From Brucella pseudintermedia (GTDB lineage Bacteria > Pseudomonadota > Alphaproteobacteria > Rhizobiales > Rhizobiaceae), in NCBI RefSeq assembly GCF_042697365.1, contig NZ_CP137605.1: a stretch of 64,000 bases of DNA; one strand, written 5' to 3'. Below, in pieces: positions 1 to 10,070 of this stretch. Made by a program: the position numbers and the translations under genes. Below the pieces are notes generated by a model that was not told the origin of the DNA, did no database searches, and was given only the letters and a program-made list of their open reading frames with translations. Every line of letters starts with the position of its first letter. Within the stretch, counting starts at the first letter, position 1.

Positions 1-2
1 TG

Positions 3-962
3 TTCGATGACGTGGTTGCCGATCCGCCGGAATCCGTATTGTTTGCCTGTGTTGAGCAAGCAAAGGCCGCCGGTTGCGATATCGTACTTGGTCTGGGCGG
101 CGGCTCTTCCATGGATATCGCCAAGCTCGCGGCCGTGCTGCTCGTTTCCGAACAGGAGCTTTCCGAGCTTTACGGTATCGGCAAGGTGCAAGGCAGCCGT
201 CTTCCACTGATCCAGATTCCGACGACCGCCGGAACTGGATCAGAAGTCACGAACATCACCATTCTGACAACCGGCGAAACCACAAAGATGGGCGTCGTTG
301 CCCGCCAGCTTTACGCTGACTTCGTTATCCTCGATGCGGAGCTGACCTGCGGCCTGCCTGCACTTCATACGGCGGCGACCGGTATCGACGCCATGGTCCA
401 TGCAATCGAAGCCTATACGAGCCGGATCAAGAAGAACCCGCTCTCCGACGCATTCGCCCGCGAAGCGCTGAAGCTTCTTTCAGCCAATCTGGTTGCTGCC
501 TGCGAAAACGGCAATGACCGTCATGCCCGCGAGGCCATGCTGCTCGGCGCCAACTATGCCGGTCAGGCCTTTTCCAACTCGCCTGTCGGCGCCGTTCACG
601 CGCTGGCTTATCCGCTCGGCGGCCACTATCATGTGCCGCACGGCCTTTCCAACGCGCTAATGCTGGGGCCTGTCCTGCGTTACAATATGGCAGACGCGGC
701 TACGCTTTACGCCGAGCTTGCCGATCTCCTGCTGGAGAAATCCGATGGCACGACGGAAGAGCGCTCAGCGGCCTTCGTCACCTATATGGAAGAGCTGATG
801 AACCGGTCCGGCGCGCCGCGCCGCCTGCGTGATGTCGGCGTGACCGAAGATAGCCTCGAAATGCTGGCGCGCGACGCGATGCTGCAGACACGGCTTCTGG
901 GCAACAACCCGGTTGACGTAACCGAGGCCGATGCGCTCGCGCTTTACCGCGAAGCCTTCTGA
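3..962 (+). CDS. Iron-containing alcohol dehydrogenase, 5' truncated by the window edge
   Basis: Group III iron-type alcohol dehydrogenase, which oxidises alcohols or reduces aldehydes with NAD(P). The reading frame is open to the window edge, so the N-terminal part of the Rossmann half is missing; family members are about 380 residues. Counting from the GTG codon at 12, the dinucleotide-binding GGGSSMD run is near residues 29-35. The metal ligands fit the family pattern: D126 and H130 (DxxxH), then H196 and H210, spaced 14 apart. A permease-like gene follows 88 bases downstream on the same strand, so the two may be co-transcribed. The substrate cannot be inferred. The family is clear; the true start lies outside the window. 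Confidence 0.9.
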   Translation, partial: FDDVVADPPESVLFACVEQAKAAGCDIVLGLGGGSSMDIAKLAAVLLVSEQELSELYGIGKVQGSRLPLIQIPTTAGTGSEVTNITILTTGETTKMGVVARQLYADFVILDAELTCGLPALHTAATGIDAMVHAIEAYTSRIKKNPLSDAFAREALKLLSANLVAACENGNDRHAREAMLLGANYAGQAFSNSPVGAVHALAYPLGGHYHVPHGLSNALMLGPVLRYNMADAATLYAELADLLLEKSDGTTEERSAAFVTYMEELMNRSGAPRRLRDVGVTEDSLEMLARDAMLQTRLLGNNPVDVTEADALALYREAF

Positions 963-1050
963 TCAATAACAACGACCTGACGGAACGTGCCGGAGAAGCG
1001 AGCTGATTGCCGCTTCTCCGCAGCCGTTCCTCATGTCTTCGGAGAATAAA

Positions 1051-2412
1051 TTGAGCACTGAACGTATCGACGGTCAGGAGCAGCCATACTGGCCTGCCGG
1101 ACCATTCAAAATTCGCCTGCCCTTCCTTCACTACAAATTCGAATGGCCGGATTATTTTCAGGGCCTGCTCATGTGCGCAGTGGACCTGTCCGCCATCCCG
1201 CTGATGACCGAACTGCTTGGCATGCCCTTCGAGGTCGCCCTTGCGGTGGTGGTTCTCAATGGGCTTTTCTATCTTGCGCACCATCTTCTGGGCGATCCTG
1301 TCGTTCCGGGCTGGATCACGCCTGCCATTCCGCTGCTGATGGCCTATTGCGCCACCTTCCCCGAAGGACCGGAACGCGTTCACGCGCTGGTCGCATTCCA
1401 GATGATGCTGGGCATATTCTCCATTTTCATCGGCGCGACGGGCATGGCGCATCGCGTGGTGCAGCTCATTCCAGCCGCTATCAAGGCGGGCATCATCGTC
1501 GGTGCGGGATTTGCCGCTGTCATATCGGTTTTCCAGCTTGGCGGGCGTTTCGATACGTTCCCCTTCACGATCACCATTGCCGTCGGCCTTGGCTTCTACG
1601 TCATCTTTTCCCGCCATTTTGCGCGTATCAAGAACAGCAATCCGATACTCGCCATCATTGGAAAGCTTGGCGTATTTCCGATCATTCTGCTTGCTGTCAT
1701 TATCGCTCCCCTTTTTGGAGAAGCGCAGTGGCCGAAGCTGGAATGGTCGCTCACCAGCCCGGATTTCGCCACGCTGTGGCGTGAATACACGGTGTTCGGT
1801 CTCGGCTTGCCGCCGCTTTCGATGTTTCTCAGCGCTATCCCGACCATGCTCGCGGCCTATATCGTCGTATTCGGCGACGTATTGCAAAGCCGCGCCATCC
1901 TGAAGGAGGCCGACGAGGCGCGTCCGGACGAAAAAGTGGACTACAATCCCGATCGCGCGCACCTCATTTTTGGCGGGCGCAACGCGGCAATGAGTGTTCT
2001 GGGGCCGGATGTTTGCATGTGCGGACCGCTCTGGTCGGCCATGCATGTGGTCATCACCGAACGTTTTTCGCAAGGCAAGAAGGCCATGCATTCGATCTTC
2101 GGCGGCGCGGGCTCGTTCCGCTGGGGCACCAATACCGGCTTGTTCCTGATGCCGATCGTAACGCTCGTTCAGCCGATCCTCGGCGTGGCGCTTGCGCTAA
2201 CCTTGCTTATTCAAGGTTATGTTTCGGTTCGCGTCGGCATTCTCGAAGCACGCTCGCAACGTGATCTCGGCATTGCTGGCGTCGTGGGTGCGGTTCTCGC
2301 TACACGCGGCGCAGCCTGGGCGTTTGCAACGGGTGTTGTCCTGTGCCTGCTGATCTATGGCCGCGACTTCTTCCGTGGCGAGACAGATAACACCTTTACC
2401 AAGGACAACTGA
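1051..2412 (+). CDS. Permease-like integral membrane protein (NCS2/SulP-like fold, substrate unknown)
   Basis: A polytopic inner-membrane protein of about 453 residues with roughly ten to twelve hydrophobic segments and a conserved GDPVVPGWITPAIPL stretch near residue 82 in the second hydrophobic block. The overall look is that of a nucleobase/anion symporter-type permease, but I recognise no substrate-defining motif. I chose the TTG at 1051 because GGAG sits six bases before it. An in-frame ATG at 1033 has no visible ribosome-binding site. It follows the alcohol dehydrogenase on the same strand and may import that enzyme's substrate or export its product, which is inference. A strong stem-loop lies just after the stop. 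Confidence 0.7.
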   Translation: MSTERIDGQEQPYWPAGPFKIRLPFLHYKFEWPDYFQGLLMCAVDLSAIPLMTELLGMPFEVALAVVVLNGLFYLAHHLLGDPVVPGWITPAIPLLMAYCATFPEGPERVHALVAFQMMLGIFSIFIGATGMAHRVVQLIPAAIKAGIIVGAGFAAVISVFQLGGRFDTFPFTITIAVGLGFYVIFSRHFARIKNSNPILAIIGKLGVFPIILLAVIIAPLFGEAQWPKLEWSLTSPDFATLWREYTVFGLGLPPLSMFLSAIPTMLAAYIVVFGDVLQSRAILKEADEARPDEKVDYNPDRAHLIFGGRNAAMSVLGPDVCMCGPLWSAMHVVITERFSQGKKAMHSIFGGAGSFRWGTNTGLFLMPIVTLVQPILGVALALTLLIQGYVSVRVGILEARSQRDLGIAGVVGAVLATRGAAWAFATGVVLCLLIYGRDFFRGETDNTFTKDN

Positions 2413-2418
2413 CAAATT

Positions 2419-2443
2419 GCCCTCCCGGCAAGACCGGGAGGGC
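2419..2443. terminator. Bidirectional intrinsic terminator between the permease gene and thuB
   Basis: The arms GCCCTCCCGG and CCGGGAGGGC pair perfectly around a 5-base loop. The hairpin lies in the 42-base gap between two convergent genes, with a pyrimidine-rich tract on the plus-strand side. It fits a shared terminator for the permease transcript and the thu operon. Confidence 0.8.
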
Positions 2444-2454
2444 TTCTACCTTTT

Positions 2455-3501
2455 CTATCCGCTGACGACTTCAGGCAACGGCCTGTCCACGATCATCGCA
2501 TGATCGAGAACACGTTGCAGATTGGCCGCATGACGGAAGCTTGGTTCCAGTTGCGCGCCATCAGCGACCGCGCGCGCAAACCGCTGATAGTTGGTTTCCA
2601 CCGTTCCTGCATCAATGTCCCGCCAGACCGGCGTTTCGATATCCTCACCGATGGAGCCGCGCAAGCTTGACCCCGTCGGCGTGTGAACGACTTCCAGAGC
2701 CCCCTTGTCTCCATGAATGCGCAGCCGCAGCTCGTTCAGATGACCCGTCGCCCAGCGGCTTGCATGGATGACACCCAGCGCGCCATTGGCATATTCCGCC
2801 ATCATGACGAAGCTGTCATTGGCATCCAGCACATATTCGCCGATATGGTTGTTGTCCGCCTTCTCGAAAGTTTTCAGGCGCGCCGAAGCCCGCTCCACAT
2901 CGCTGCCGATGGCATAAGTCGCGAAGTCGAGAATGTGGATGCCGACATCGCCCAGAACGCCATTTGAGCCGTGCCGGGTCGACAGACGCCAGAGCCATTT
3001 GCTCTCCGTCTTCCAGTCGCCCCACGCCTTGGAGACCAGCCAGCTTTGCAGATAGGACGCCTCGAAGTGGCGAACCTGTCCGATCTCGCCCGCCAGCACC
3101 ATTTCGCGCGCCTTTTGCAGCGGCGCGACATTGCGATAGGTGAGGTTGACCATATTCACCGCGCCCGCCTGCTCTGCGGCATCGGCCATTTCAGCGGCTT
3201 TCTGATAGCTTTCAGCCAATGGCTTTTCGCAGAAGACGTGCTTGCCGGCCCCGACCAGCGCAAGCGTGGTCGGGTGGTGGATGGCATCCGGCGTCACATT
3301 GGCAACTGCATCGAAACGGTTCCATTCCAGAGCATCCTCAAGCCGCGTGAAGCGGTTGTGAATGCCATGGTTTTCCGAAAACGCATCGACACGCACTGCC
3401 GAAACATCGCACGCCGCCACGACCTCGACGCCCTCAATGGCCTTGAAGGCTTCGACATGGTTCTTCGCCATGCCGCCTGTACCAAGAATAAGAAGACGCA
3501 T
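2455..3501 (-). CDS. thuB: ThuB, Gfo/Idh/MocA-family oxidoreductase of the trehalose/disaccharide operon
   Basis: NAD(P)-dependent oxidoreductase of 348 residues. It has an N-terminal Rossmann fold with LGTGGMAKNH at residues 6-15 and the family EKP motif at 92-94, followed by the usual C-terminal substrate domain. The ATG at 3501 is preceded by GAGGTG; the frame extends upstream but without comparable support. In Sinorhizobium, ThuA and ThuB together convert trehalose-type disaccharides to 3-keto derivatives. Here thuB is the last gene of thuEFGKAB, 8 bases after thuA, which makes the same role likely. The assignment rests on family plus exact gene order. Confidence 0.85.
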   Translation of the reverse strand: MRLLILGTGGMAKNHVEAFKAIEGVEVVAACDVSAVRVDAFSENHGIHNRFTRLEDALEWNRFDAVANVTPDAIHHPTTLALVGAGKHVFCEKPLAESYQKAAEMADAAEQAGAVNMVNLTYRNVAPLQKAREMVLAGEIGQVRHFEASYLQSWLVSKAWGDWKTESKWLWRLSTRHGSNGVLGDVGIHILDFATYAIGSDVERASARLKTFEKADNNHIGEYVLDANDSFVMMAEYANGALGVIHASRWATGHLNELRLRIHGDKGALEVVHTPTGSSLRGSIGEDIETPVWRDIDAGTVETNYQRFARAVADGAQLEPSFRHAANLQRVLDHAMIVDRPLPEVVSG

Positions 3502-3509
3502 GATGCACC

Positions 3510-4295
3510 TCAGCGATAGCCGGCTTCGCCCGGTTTGTGCAATTTCGGACCACGCTCCACGATCGGCTCCGGCGCCTTGTCGACCGGAACATTCGGCGCA
3601 GTATGGATGCCCGTCCAGGCCGGTTGCGGATTGTAAGCCCATTTCACTGAATTGCGCAGAACCGTCTGCACATTCGCATCGTGATAGGTCGGATATGTCT
3701 CGTGACCGGGCCGAAAATAGAACACGTTGCCTGCCCCGCGCCGCCAGGTCATTCCCGACCGGAAGACCTCACCGCCAGCGAACCATGAGATGAAAACGGT
3801 TTCGAGCGGTTCGGGTACCGAAAACTGCTCGCCGTACATTTCTTCGTTCTCAAGCACAAAATTCTCATCCAGCCCCTGCGTGATGGGATGGCCGCGATTG
3901 ACCACCCAAAGCCGTTCACGCTCGCCCGCCTCCCGCCATTTCAGCGCGCAGGGCGTTCCCATCAGGCGCTTGAATATCTTGGAGAAATGGCCGGAATGGA
4001 GCACGATCAGCCCCATGCCCTCAAAGACGCGCTTTGCCACACGCTCCACAACCAAGTCGCTGACGCCGCCATGGTCCTTATGTCCCCACCAGACCAGCAC
4101 ATCGGTTCCGGTAAGACGCTCTTCGCTCAGGCCATGTTCCGGTTCCTGCAAGGTCGCAGTCGTCGCTTCGATAGCGCCATCCTTGTTGAGCGCATCGGCG
4201 ATGGTGTTGTGCATCCCGTCCGGATAGATTGAACGCACGGTTTCATTGATCTGCTCGTGAATGTTTTCACCCCAGACGATAGTACGAATAGGCAC
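3510..4295 (-). CDS. thuA: ThuA, trehalose utilisation protein
   Basis: ThuA-family protein of 261 residues with a glutamine-amidotransferase-like fold, cytoplasmic. Visible family features are the VWGENIHE start and the VWWGH and LHSGHFSKIF strands. I chose the GTG at 4295 because AAGGAG lies seven bases upstream; ATG codons 24 and 27 bases further upstream have no such site. It lies directly before thuB and 69 bases after thuK. ThuA acts with ThuB in oxidising trehalose, maltitol or sucrose at carbon 3 in rhizobia. Function here is inferred from the conserved thuEFGKAB order. Confidence 0.85.
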   Translation of the reverse strand: MPIRTIVWGENIHEQINETVRSIYPDGMHNTIADALNKDGAIEATTATLQEPEHGLSEERLTGTDVLVWWGHKDHGGVSDLVVERVAKRVFEGMGLIVLHSGHFSKIFKRLMGTPCALKWREAGERERLWVVNRGHPITQGLDENFVLENEEMYGEQFSVPEPLETVFISWFAGGEVFRSGMTWRRGAGNVFYFRPGHETYPTYHDANVQTVLRNSVKWAYNPQPAWTGIHTAPNVPVDKAPEPIVERGPKLHKPGEAGYR

Positions 4296-4364
4296 GAGTA
4301 TTCTCCTTGCTGCGGGCATCATGGCCCATTTGTCTCACGTGTCGTTGAGCTTGGGAGGTCGGCG

Positions 4365-5366
4365 CTATACGGCGCGGCCTTTTTCATCGAAACGATGAAT
4401 GTTTTCCCCCATGGGGGAAACCGAAAGCGTCTCACCCGGTTTACGCGCTGCCACGCCGCTTTCGCGGACCACCAGCGGCTCCTCCAGGCCGAGATCGATA
4501 TAGACATAGGTATCGGAACCGAGGATTTCGGTATGGATCACCTGACCGGTCCAGCGGCCTCCTTCGGGCACGACGGCGAGATGTTCAGGACGCAGGCCCA
4601 CCGTATGCGCGCCAAAAGGCTCACTATATCTGCCGGTCAGGAAATTCATCTTCGGTGATCCGATGAACCCGGCGACGAAAAGCGAATTGGGCTTTTCATA
4701 AAGCTCGAGCGGCGTGCCGATCTGCTCCACGCGTCCATCGCGCAGAACGCAGATGCGATCAGCTAGCGTCATCGCCTCCACCTGATCATGCGTCACATAG
4801 ATCATGGTGGTGTCTTCCATGCTCTGGTGAAGCTTGGCGATCTCAAGCCTTGTAGCCACACGTAGTGCCGCATCGAGGTTGGACAAGGGTTCATCGAAGA
4901 GGAAAACCTTCGGATCACGCACAATGGCGCGGCCGATAGCAACGCGTTGGCGCTGTCCACCCGAAAGCTGGCGCGGCAGGCGCTCCAGATAAGGTGACAG
5001 TTGCAGCATCTCTGCGGCCTGATGAATACGGTCCTTGCATTCATCCTTGCTCTTGCCTGCAAGCTGCATGCCGAAGGCCATGTTCTCATAGACCGTCATA
5101 TGCGGATAAAGCGCATAAGATTGAAACACCATGGCAATGCCGCGCTTCGACGGCGCGAAGCTGTTGACCACCGTTCCGTCGATGGAAAGGCTTCCCGAGG
5201 TGATTTCCTCAAGCCCGGCAATGAGACGCAGCAGCGTGGATTTTCCGCAGCCGGAGGGGCCGACGAAAACCATGAACTCGCCGGGGCGTATATCCATATC
5301 CACGCCCCTGATAACCTCGAAATTCCCGAATGACTTGCGCACGTCGCGCAACTGAAGTTCTGCCAT
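4365..5366 (-). CDS. thuK: ThuK, ABC transporter ATP-binding subunit (MalK/UgpC type)
   Basis: Sugar ABC importer ATPase of 333 residues, the energising subunit for ThuEFG at the inner membrane. Walker A GPSGCGKST is at 36-44, the signature LSGGQ at 134-138, Walker B with DEP at 158-160 and the switch histidine H193. A C-terminal MalK-type regulatory (TOBE/OB) domain covers about the last 90 residues. The start MAELQLRD is where family homology begins; an upstream in-frame extension is arginine-rich and looks non-coding. The gene follows thuG by 8 bases. Confidence 0.92.
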   Translation of the reverse strand: MAELQLRDVRKSFGNFEVIRGVDMDIRPGEFMVFVGPSGCGKSTLLRLIAGLEEITSGSLSIDGTVVNSFAPSKRGIAMVFQSYALYPHMTVYENMAFGMQLAGKSKDECKDRIHQAAEMLQLSPYLERLPRQLSGGQRQRVAIGRAIVRDPKVFLFDEPLSNLDAALRVATRLEIAKLHQSMEDTTMIYVTHDQVEAMTLADRICVLRDGRVEQIGTPLELYEKPNSLFVAGFIGSPKMNFLTGRYSEPFGAHTVGLRPEHLAVVPEGGRWTGQVIHTEILGSDTYVYIDLGLEEPLVVRESGVAARKPGETLSVSPMGENIHRFDEKGRAV

Positions 5367-5374
5367 GGTTGTAC

Positions 5375-6199
5375 CTAACCCTTTACGCCGCCTGCCGTCA
5401 GACCGGACACGATCCGCCGCTGGAAGATGAGCACGAGGTTGACGAGGGGAACCGTAACGATAACGGAAGCCGCCATGATGTTTCCCCATGGAATTTCAAA
5501 CTGGCTGTTGCCGGACAGAAGCGCGATTGCCACGGGCACGGTGCGCTGACTGCCGGAAGAGGTGAAGGTGAGCGCGAACAGGAATTCGTTCCACGCCGAT
5601 ATGAAGGCGAGCAGTCCGGTCGTCACCAGGGCGGGCCACATGAGCGGCATGAAAACCCGCGTAATGATCACCCATGGCGACGCGCCGTCCACGATTGCCG
5701 CTTCCTCGATTTCCACCGGCAGGTCGCGCATGAAGGTAGTGAGCACCCAGACCGTGAAAGGCAGCGTGAAGATCATGTAGGAAAAAATCAGCGCCAGCGG
5801 CGTATTGAAAATGCCCAGGAAGCGGATCAGCTCGAAAAGGCCGGCCAGCACCGCGATCTGCGGGAACATGGACACCGACAGGATGGTGAGAAGCAAGAGC
5901 CCCCGCCCCCGGAAGCGCACTCGCGCCAGCGCATAGGCAGCCGTTACCGCCAGCAACAGCGAAATCGCTACTACAACGGTTGCCACCAGCAACGAGTTGC
6001 CGAGGCTACGTAGAAAGCTGCCCTGCGTCAGCACGCCGGTATAGTTGTCGAGCGAAAAGCTGTTGGGCCAATAATCGACCTGAAACAGCGCCGTTCCCGA
6101 TTTTAAACTTGTGATGATCGCATAATAGAACGGAAACACCGCAATCAGAATGATGAGCGCCACGAGCAGATAAAAGCCGAGCGTTTTCACAAAGCGCAT
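5375..6199 (-). CDS. thuG: ThuG, ABC transporter permease (MalG type)
   Basis: Inner-membrane permease of 274 residues with about six transmembrane segments and the EAA loop (EEAAIVDGASP, followed by the proline-rich MPLMWPAL stretch) that docks on the ATPase. The chosen ATG at 6199 starts MRFVKTLG, with GGGGAGAG upstream; an in-frame extension to 6226 would overlap thuF. It lies 4 bases after the thuF stop, consistent with translational coupling, and is MalG-like in position and size. Together with ThuF it should form the disaccharide channel. Confidence 0.9.
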   Translation of the reverse strand: MRFVKTLGFYLLVALIILIAVFPFYYAIITSLKSGTALFQVDYWPNSFSLDNYTGVLTQGSFLRSLGNSLLVATVVVAISLLLAVTAAYALARVRFRGRGLLLLTILSVSMFPQIAVLAGLFELIRFLGIFNTPLALIFSYMIFTLPFTVWVLTTFMRDLPVEIEEAAIVDGASPWVIITRVFMPLMWPALVTTGLLAFISAWNEFLFALTFTSSGSQRTVPVAIALLSGNSQFEIPWGNIMAASVIVTVPLVNLVLIFQRRIVSGLTAGGVKG

Positions 6200-6203
6200 C
6201 ACG

Positions 6204-7187
<984 letters not shown>

Positions 7188-7221
7188 GATCCCACTCTTG
7201 GTCCTGTCCAGAGGGATTGGA

Positions 7222-7266
7222 GCGTTCGGGTTGCCCGATAGGGGCTTGGGAGAACAACCCGAACGC
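7222..7266 (-). other. Intercistronic stem-loop between thuE and thuF
   Basis: Perfect 12-base arms GCGTTCGGGTTG and CAACCCGAACGC enclose a 21-base loop. It lies in the thuE-thuF gap without a clear U-tract, so it looks more like an mRNA-stabilising or partly attenuating element than a full terminator. Such elements are known between binding-protein and permease genes in malEFG-type operons, where the binding protein must be in excess. Confidence 0.75.
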
Positions 7267-7279
7267 GGCTTGACCGGTC

Positions 7280-8545
7280 CTACCAGCCGGAGCCTTCCAG
7301 CTCAGTCAGCTCGACCTCAAGCATTTCGAGATTTTCCGCCGCAGTGCCGTTGCCCGAGAGCGTCTTGTGCACCGCTGTCCAGAATTTCGATGAGACTTCA
7401 TTATACTTCACCTTGGTCGCAGCCGATGGCCGCGGCACGGCATTCTGGAAGATCGGCTTCCAGTTGGCCATGAAAGGCTGCGCCGCGATGACGTCCTTGT
7501 CGTCATAGAGCGCTTCGATGGTCGGCAGTCGCGAAATCTCCACCGCCTGCACCTTCTGCACTTCCGGCGAGGCCAGATATTTGACCAGCGCGATGGCCGC
7601 ATCCTGCTTGGTGGAATATTTGGAAACGGCGAGGTTCCAGCCGCCAAGCGTCGAGGATGGCGCGTCGCCTTCCGCACCCGCAGGCAAGGGCGCGACATCG
7701 AACTTGCCTTTTACGCCACTGTCCGCGCTGTTACCGAGCGCATAGGCATAGGGCCAGTTGCGCATGAAAACAGCGTTGCCCGTCTGCCAGACACCACGCG
7801 ATTCTTCCTCTTGATAGGCAAGCGCGCCCTGCGGCGAAATCGTGCCGATCCAGCCCTTGGCGCGGTCGAGTGCTGCCGCGGCCTTCTCGTTGTTGACGGA
7901 GATGGTGCCGTCGGCCTCGACGATCTGGCCTCCGCCGGAGGACTTGATCCATTCCAGCGCGTTACAGGTCAGGCCTTCATAGGCATTGCCCTGAAACACG
8001 AAGCCCCAGAGATCGGACTTTCCTTCGGCCCGCTCCTTGTCCATGATTTCCTTGGCGGTTGCCGTCATCTCGTCCCAGGTCTTCGGAACCTGCTTGTTAT
8101 ATTTTTCGAGCAGATCCTTGCGATAGAAAAGGGCGGGAGCATCCGTATAGAATGGCAGCGCAACCAGCTTTCCGTTCACGGTCTGCGACGCGATGATGGA
8201 AGGAAAATGCGCGCCGGTGACGTCCTTGGCCGCTTCCGTCAGGTCGACAAACTGGTCGGACAGTTGCGGCGCCCAGACCACATCCGTCTGGTAAACGTCA
8301 ATATCGGCGTTACCGGCTGCAAGCCAAAGACGATACTGGCTGAACTGCTCGCTGCTCGAGGGCGGCATCGAGACGATATTGACCTTGTTGCCGGTATCTT
8401 TCTCGAACTTGACGATCTGCTCCTGCAGAAACTTGATGTTGTTGCCCGTCGAATTGGCCGCGATGGAAATCTCCACCGCATGGGCGCTCACCGTCGCCAG
8501 ACCAAGCGCCACGCACGCCGCGAGCACACCTTGAAAAGCCTTCAT
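7280..8545 (-). CDS. thuE: ThuE, periplasmic disaccharide-binding protein
   Basis: Extracellular solute-binding protein (family 1, MalE-like) of 421 residues. A signal peptide covers residues 1-23, with likely cleavage after AHA, and the mature protein starts VEISIAANS. The ATG at 8545 has GGGAGGAGG five bases upstream, which rejects an in-frame extension to 8638 that would run through the operators. Family strands such as VALPFYTDAP and the NWPYAYA region are present. It is the first gene of the thu operon and sets the substrate range, expected to be trehalose, maltitol or sucrose by analogy with rhizobia. Confidence 0.9.
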   Translation of the reverse strand: MKAFQGVLAACVALGLATVSAHAVEISIAANSTGNNIKFLQEQIVKFEKDTGNKVNIVSMPPSSSEQFSQYRLWLAAGNADIDVYQTDVVWAPQLSDQFVDLTEAAKDVTGAHFPSIIASQTVNGKLVALPFYTDAPALFYRKDLLEKYNKQVPKTWDEMTATAKEIMDKERAEGKSDLWGFVFQGNAYEGLTCNALEWIKSSGGGQIVEADGTISVNNEKAAAALDRAKGWIGTISPQGALAYQEEESRGVWQTGNAVFMRNWPYAYALGNSADSGVKGKFDVAPLPAGAEGDAPSSTLGGWNLAVSKYSTKQDAAIALVKYLASPEVQKVQAVEISRLPTIEALYDDKDVIAAQPFMANWKPIFQNAVPRPSAATKVKYNEVSSKFWTAVHKTLSGNGTAAENLEMLEVELTELEGSGW

Positions 8546-8912
8546 AGTTCCCTCCTCCCATCCATTCTGCAAACGGTTTGATAAAATCGAAAACGGTTTG
8601 GATGGCAAAAAGGTTGCAGAGGAGTGGATTTCTGTCAAGCAGCAGAATCTCCGGCGCGCTTCGTTTCACCCATTGCCAATCCCTATTCTGTTATAATTCA
8701 AGCGGTTAGGGTTTCATTGCGTTGTTGATCGGCATTCTAGGCACGCTTTCCTTGCGGCAGGCGGGAGCAAGAATCCGAACAAACTTGAAATCGGTTTGGA
8801 TTTCATGCACCCTATATGTTGCAGCACGCAAAGAACGCAGCCGGCCAATTGTTAATCGCAGGGAAGCGGCTATAATCCGCCGCCTTGCCTGCCCGTATAA
8901 TTTGAAAGCCAA
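8546..8912. promoter_or_regulatory. thuE-thuR divergent promoter region with repeated LacI-type operator half-sites
   Basis: This 367-base gap contains AAACGGTTTG at 8571-8580 and again at 8591-8600, exactly 20 bases (two helical turns) apart, just upstream of the thuE ribosome-binding site. Nearer thuR an imperfect inverted repeat pairs AATCCGAAC (8772-8780) with GGTTTGGATT (8793-8802). The shared CGGTTTG core and the adjacent LacI-family gene make these the likely ThuR operators controlling both directions. I see no other gene here. Confidence 0.7.
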
Positions 8913-9935
8913 ATGAAGCTCCGTGAATTCGCCAAACATCTGGGCCTTTCGGCCACGACCGTCAGCCGGGCGTTGAGCGGCTATCCCGAAGTGGCGGAAA
9001 GCACGCGCAAGCGGGTGATGGACGAGGCGGTGCGTCTTGGTTACCGGCCCAATGTCAACGCGGTCAGGCTTGTTACGGGTCGCGCCGGTGCAATCGGTGT
9101 CGTGATGGGACGCAACAGCGAATTTCACTTCGCTGAATTCATGCGCGGCATGGCCGAACGGCTCAGTCAGGACGAAGTCGATATTCTTGTCAGCCCCATC
9201 GCCAACAATGGAACCGACGACGAAGTGCAGCTCTGCCGGCGTCTGGCCACCAGTCGCCGCGTGGATGCCGTCATCGTGACATCTCCGAAGCCCAATGACG
9301 AGCGCATCCGCCTGCTGCACGAACTAGGCATGCCATTTCTCGTCCATGGACGTTCCGAGACCGACATTCCGCACGCATGGCTCGACATCGACAATGAAGG
9401 CGCGGTCTATCGCTCGACGACGCATTTGCTCGATCTCGGCCATCGGCGCATTGCGATGATCAATGGGCGTTACGGCTTCACCTTCTCGCTTCACCGAGAC
9501 GAAGGCTACCGCAAAGCGCTTGAAAGCAGAGGCATCGCCTTCGATCCCGATCTGGTCGCGCATGGCGACTTCACGGACGAAATCGGCTATCGCCTTGCTC
9601 GCAAGCTGTTGGAGCGCAATCCGCGCCCGACCGCATTTGTGGCCGGCTCGATGATGACCGCACTTGGCATATACCGCGCCGCAAGATCCTTCGGCCTGAC
9701 CATCGGCAAGGACATTTCCGTCATCGCCCATGACGACGTGATCTCTTTTTTGAGCGCCGACAATATGGTCCCTTCCCTTACGGCGACGCGCTCCTCGATG
9801 CGTGCGGCAGGCAAGCGTTGCGCCGATCTCCTGATGGACATACTCGACGGACGCGCCGCGTCCGACATTCAGGAATTATGGCCGGTCGAGCTTATCCTGC
9901 GGGAATCCGCGACCCGCGTACCAGAATGGGCCTGA
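8913..9935 (+). CDS. thuR: ThuR-like LacI-family transcriptional regulator
   Basis: LacI/GalR repressor of 340 residues. The N-terminal helix-turn-helix reads LGLSATTVSRALSGYPEV at about residues 11-28, followed by the hinge and a periplasmic-binding-protein-like effector domain to the end. It is divergent from thuEFGKAB, with operator-like repeats between them, exactly as thuR is placed in Sinorhizobium. The effector is probably trehalose or a related disaccharide (inference). The ATG at 8913 begins directly at the conserved DNA-binding domain; the ribosome-binding site is weak. Confidence 0.87.
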   Translation: MKLREFAKHLGLSATTVSRALSGYPEVAESTRKRVMDEAVRLGYRPNVNAVRLVTGRAGAIGVVMGRNSEFHFAEFMRGMAERLSQDEVDILVSPIANNGTDDEVQLCRRLATSRRVDAVIVTSPKPNDERIRLLHELGMPFLVHGRSETDIPHAWLDIDNEGAVYRSTTHLLDLGHRRIAMINGRYGFTFSLHRDEGYRKALESRGIAFDPDLVAHGDFTDEIGYRLARKLLERNPRPTAFVAGSMMTALGIYRAARSFGLTIGKDISVIAHDDVISFLSADNMVPSLTATRSSMRAAGKRCADLLMDILDGRAASDIQELWPVELILRESATRVPEWA

Positions 9936-10070
9936 TGCTGAATAGCTGACCGATTTGCCAGTTTAGCGCCGCCGGTGTAGATTTGCCGTGCAACGCGGAA
10001 TTGGCTCGGCGCTTGAAGAAGCGCATTCCGAAGCCAAACCGCGTTGTGTTTGGTTAAATCGGAGTACAAA

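Noticed and set aside
778..2091. A 437-codon minus-strand frame opposite the permease gene
   Set aside because: Low-complexity, charged translation with no recognisable motif, fully covered by a membrane protein gene on the other strand.
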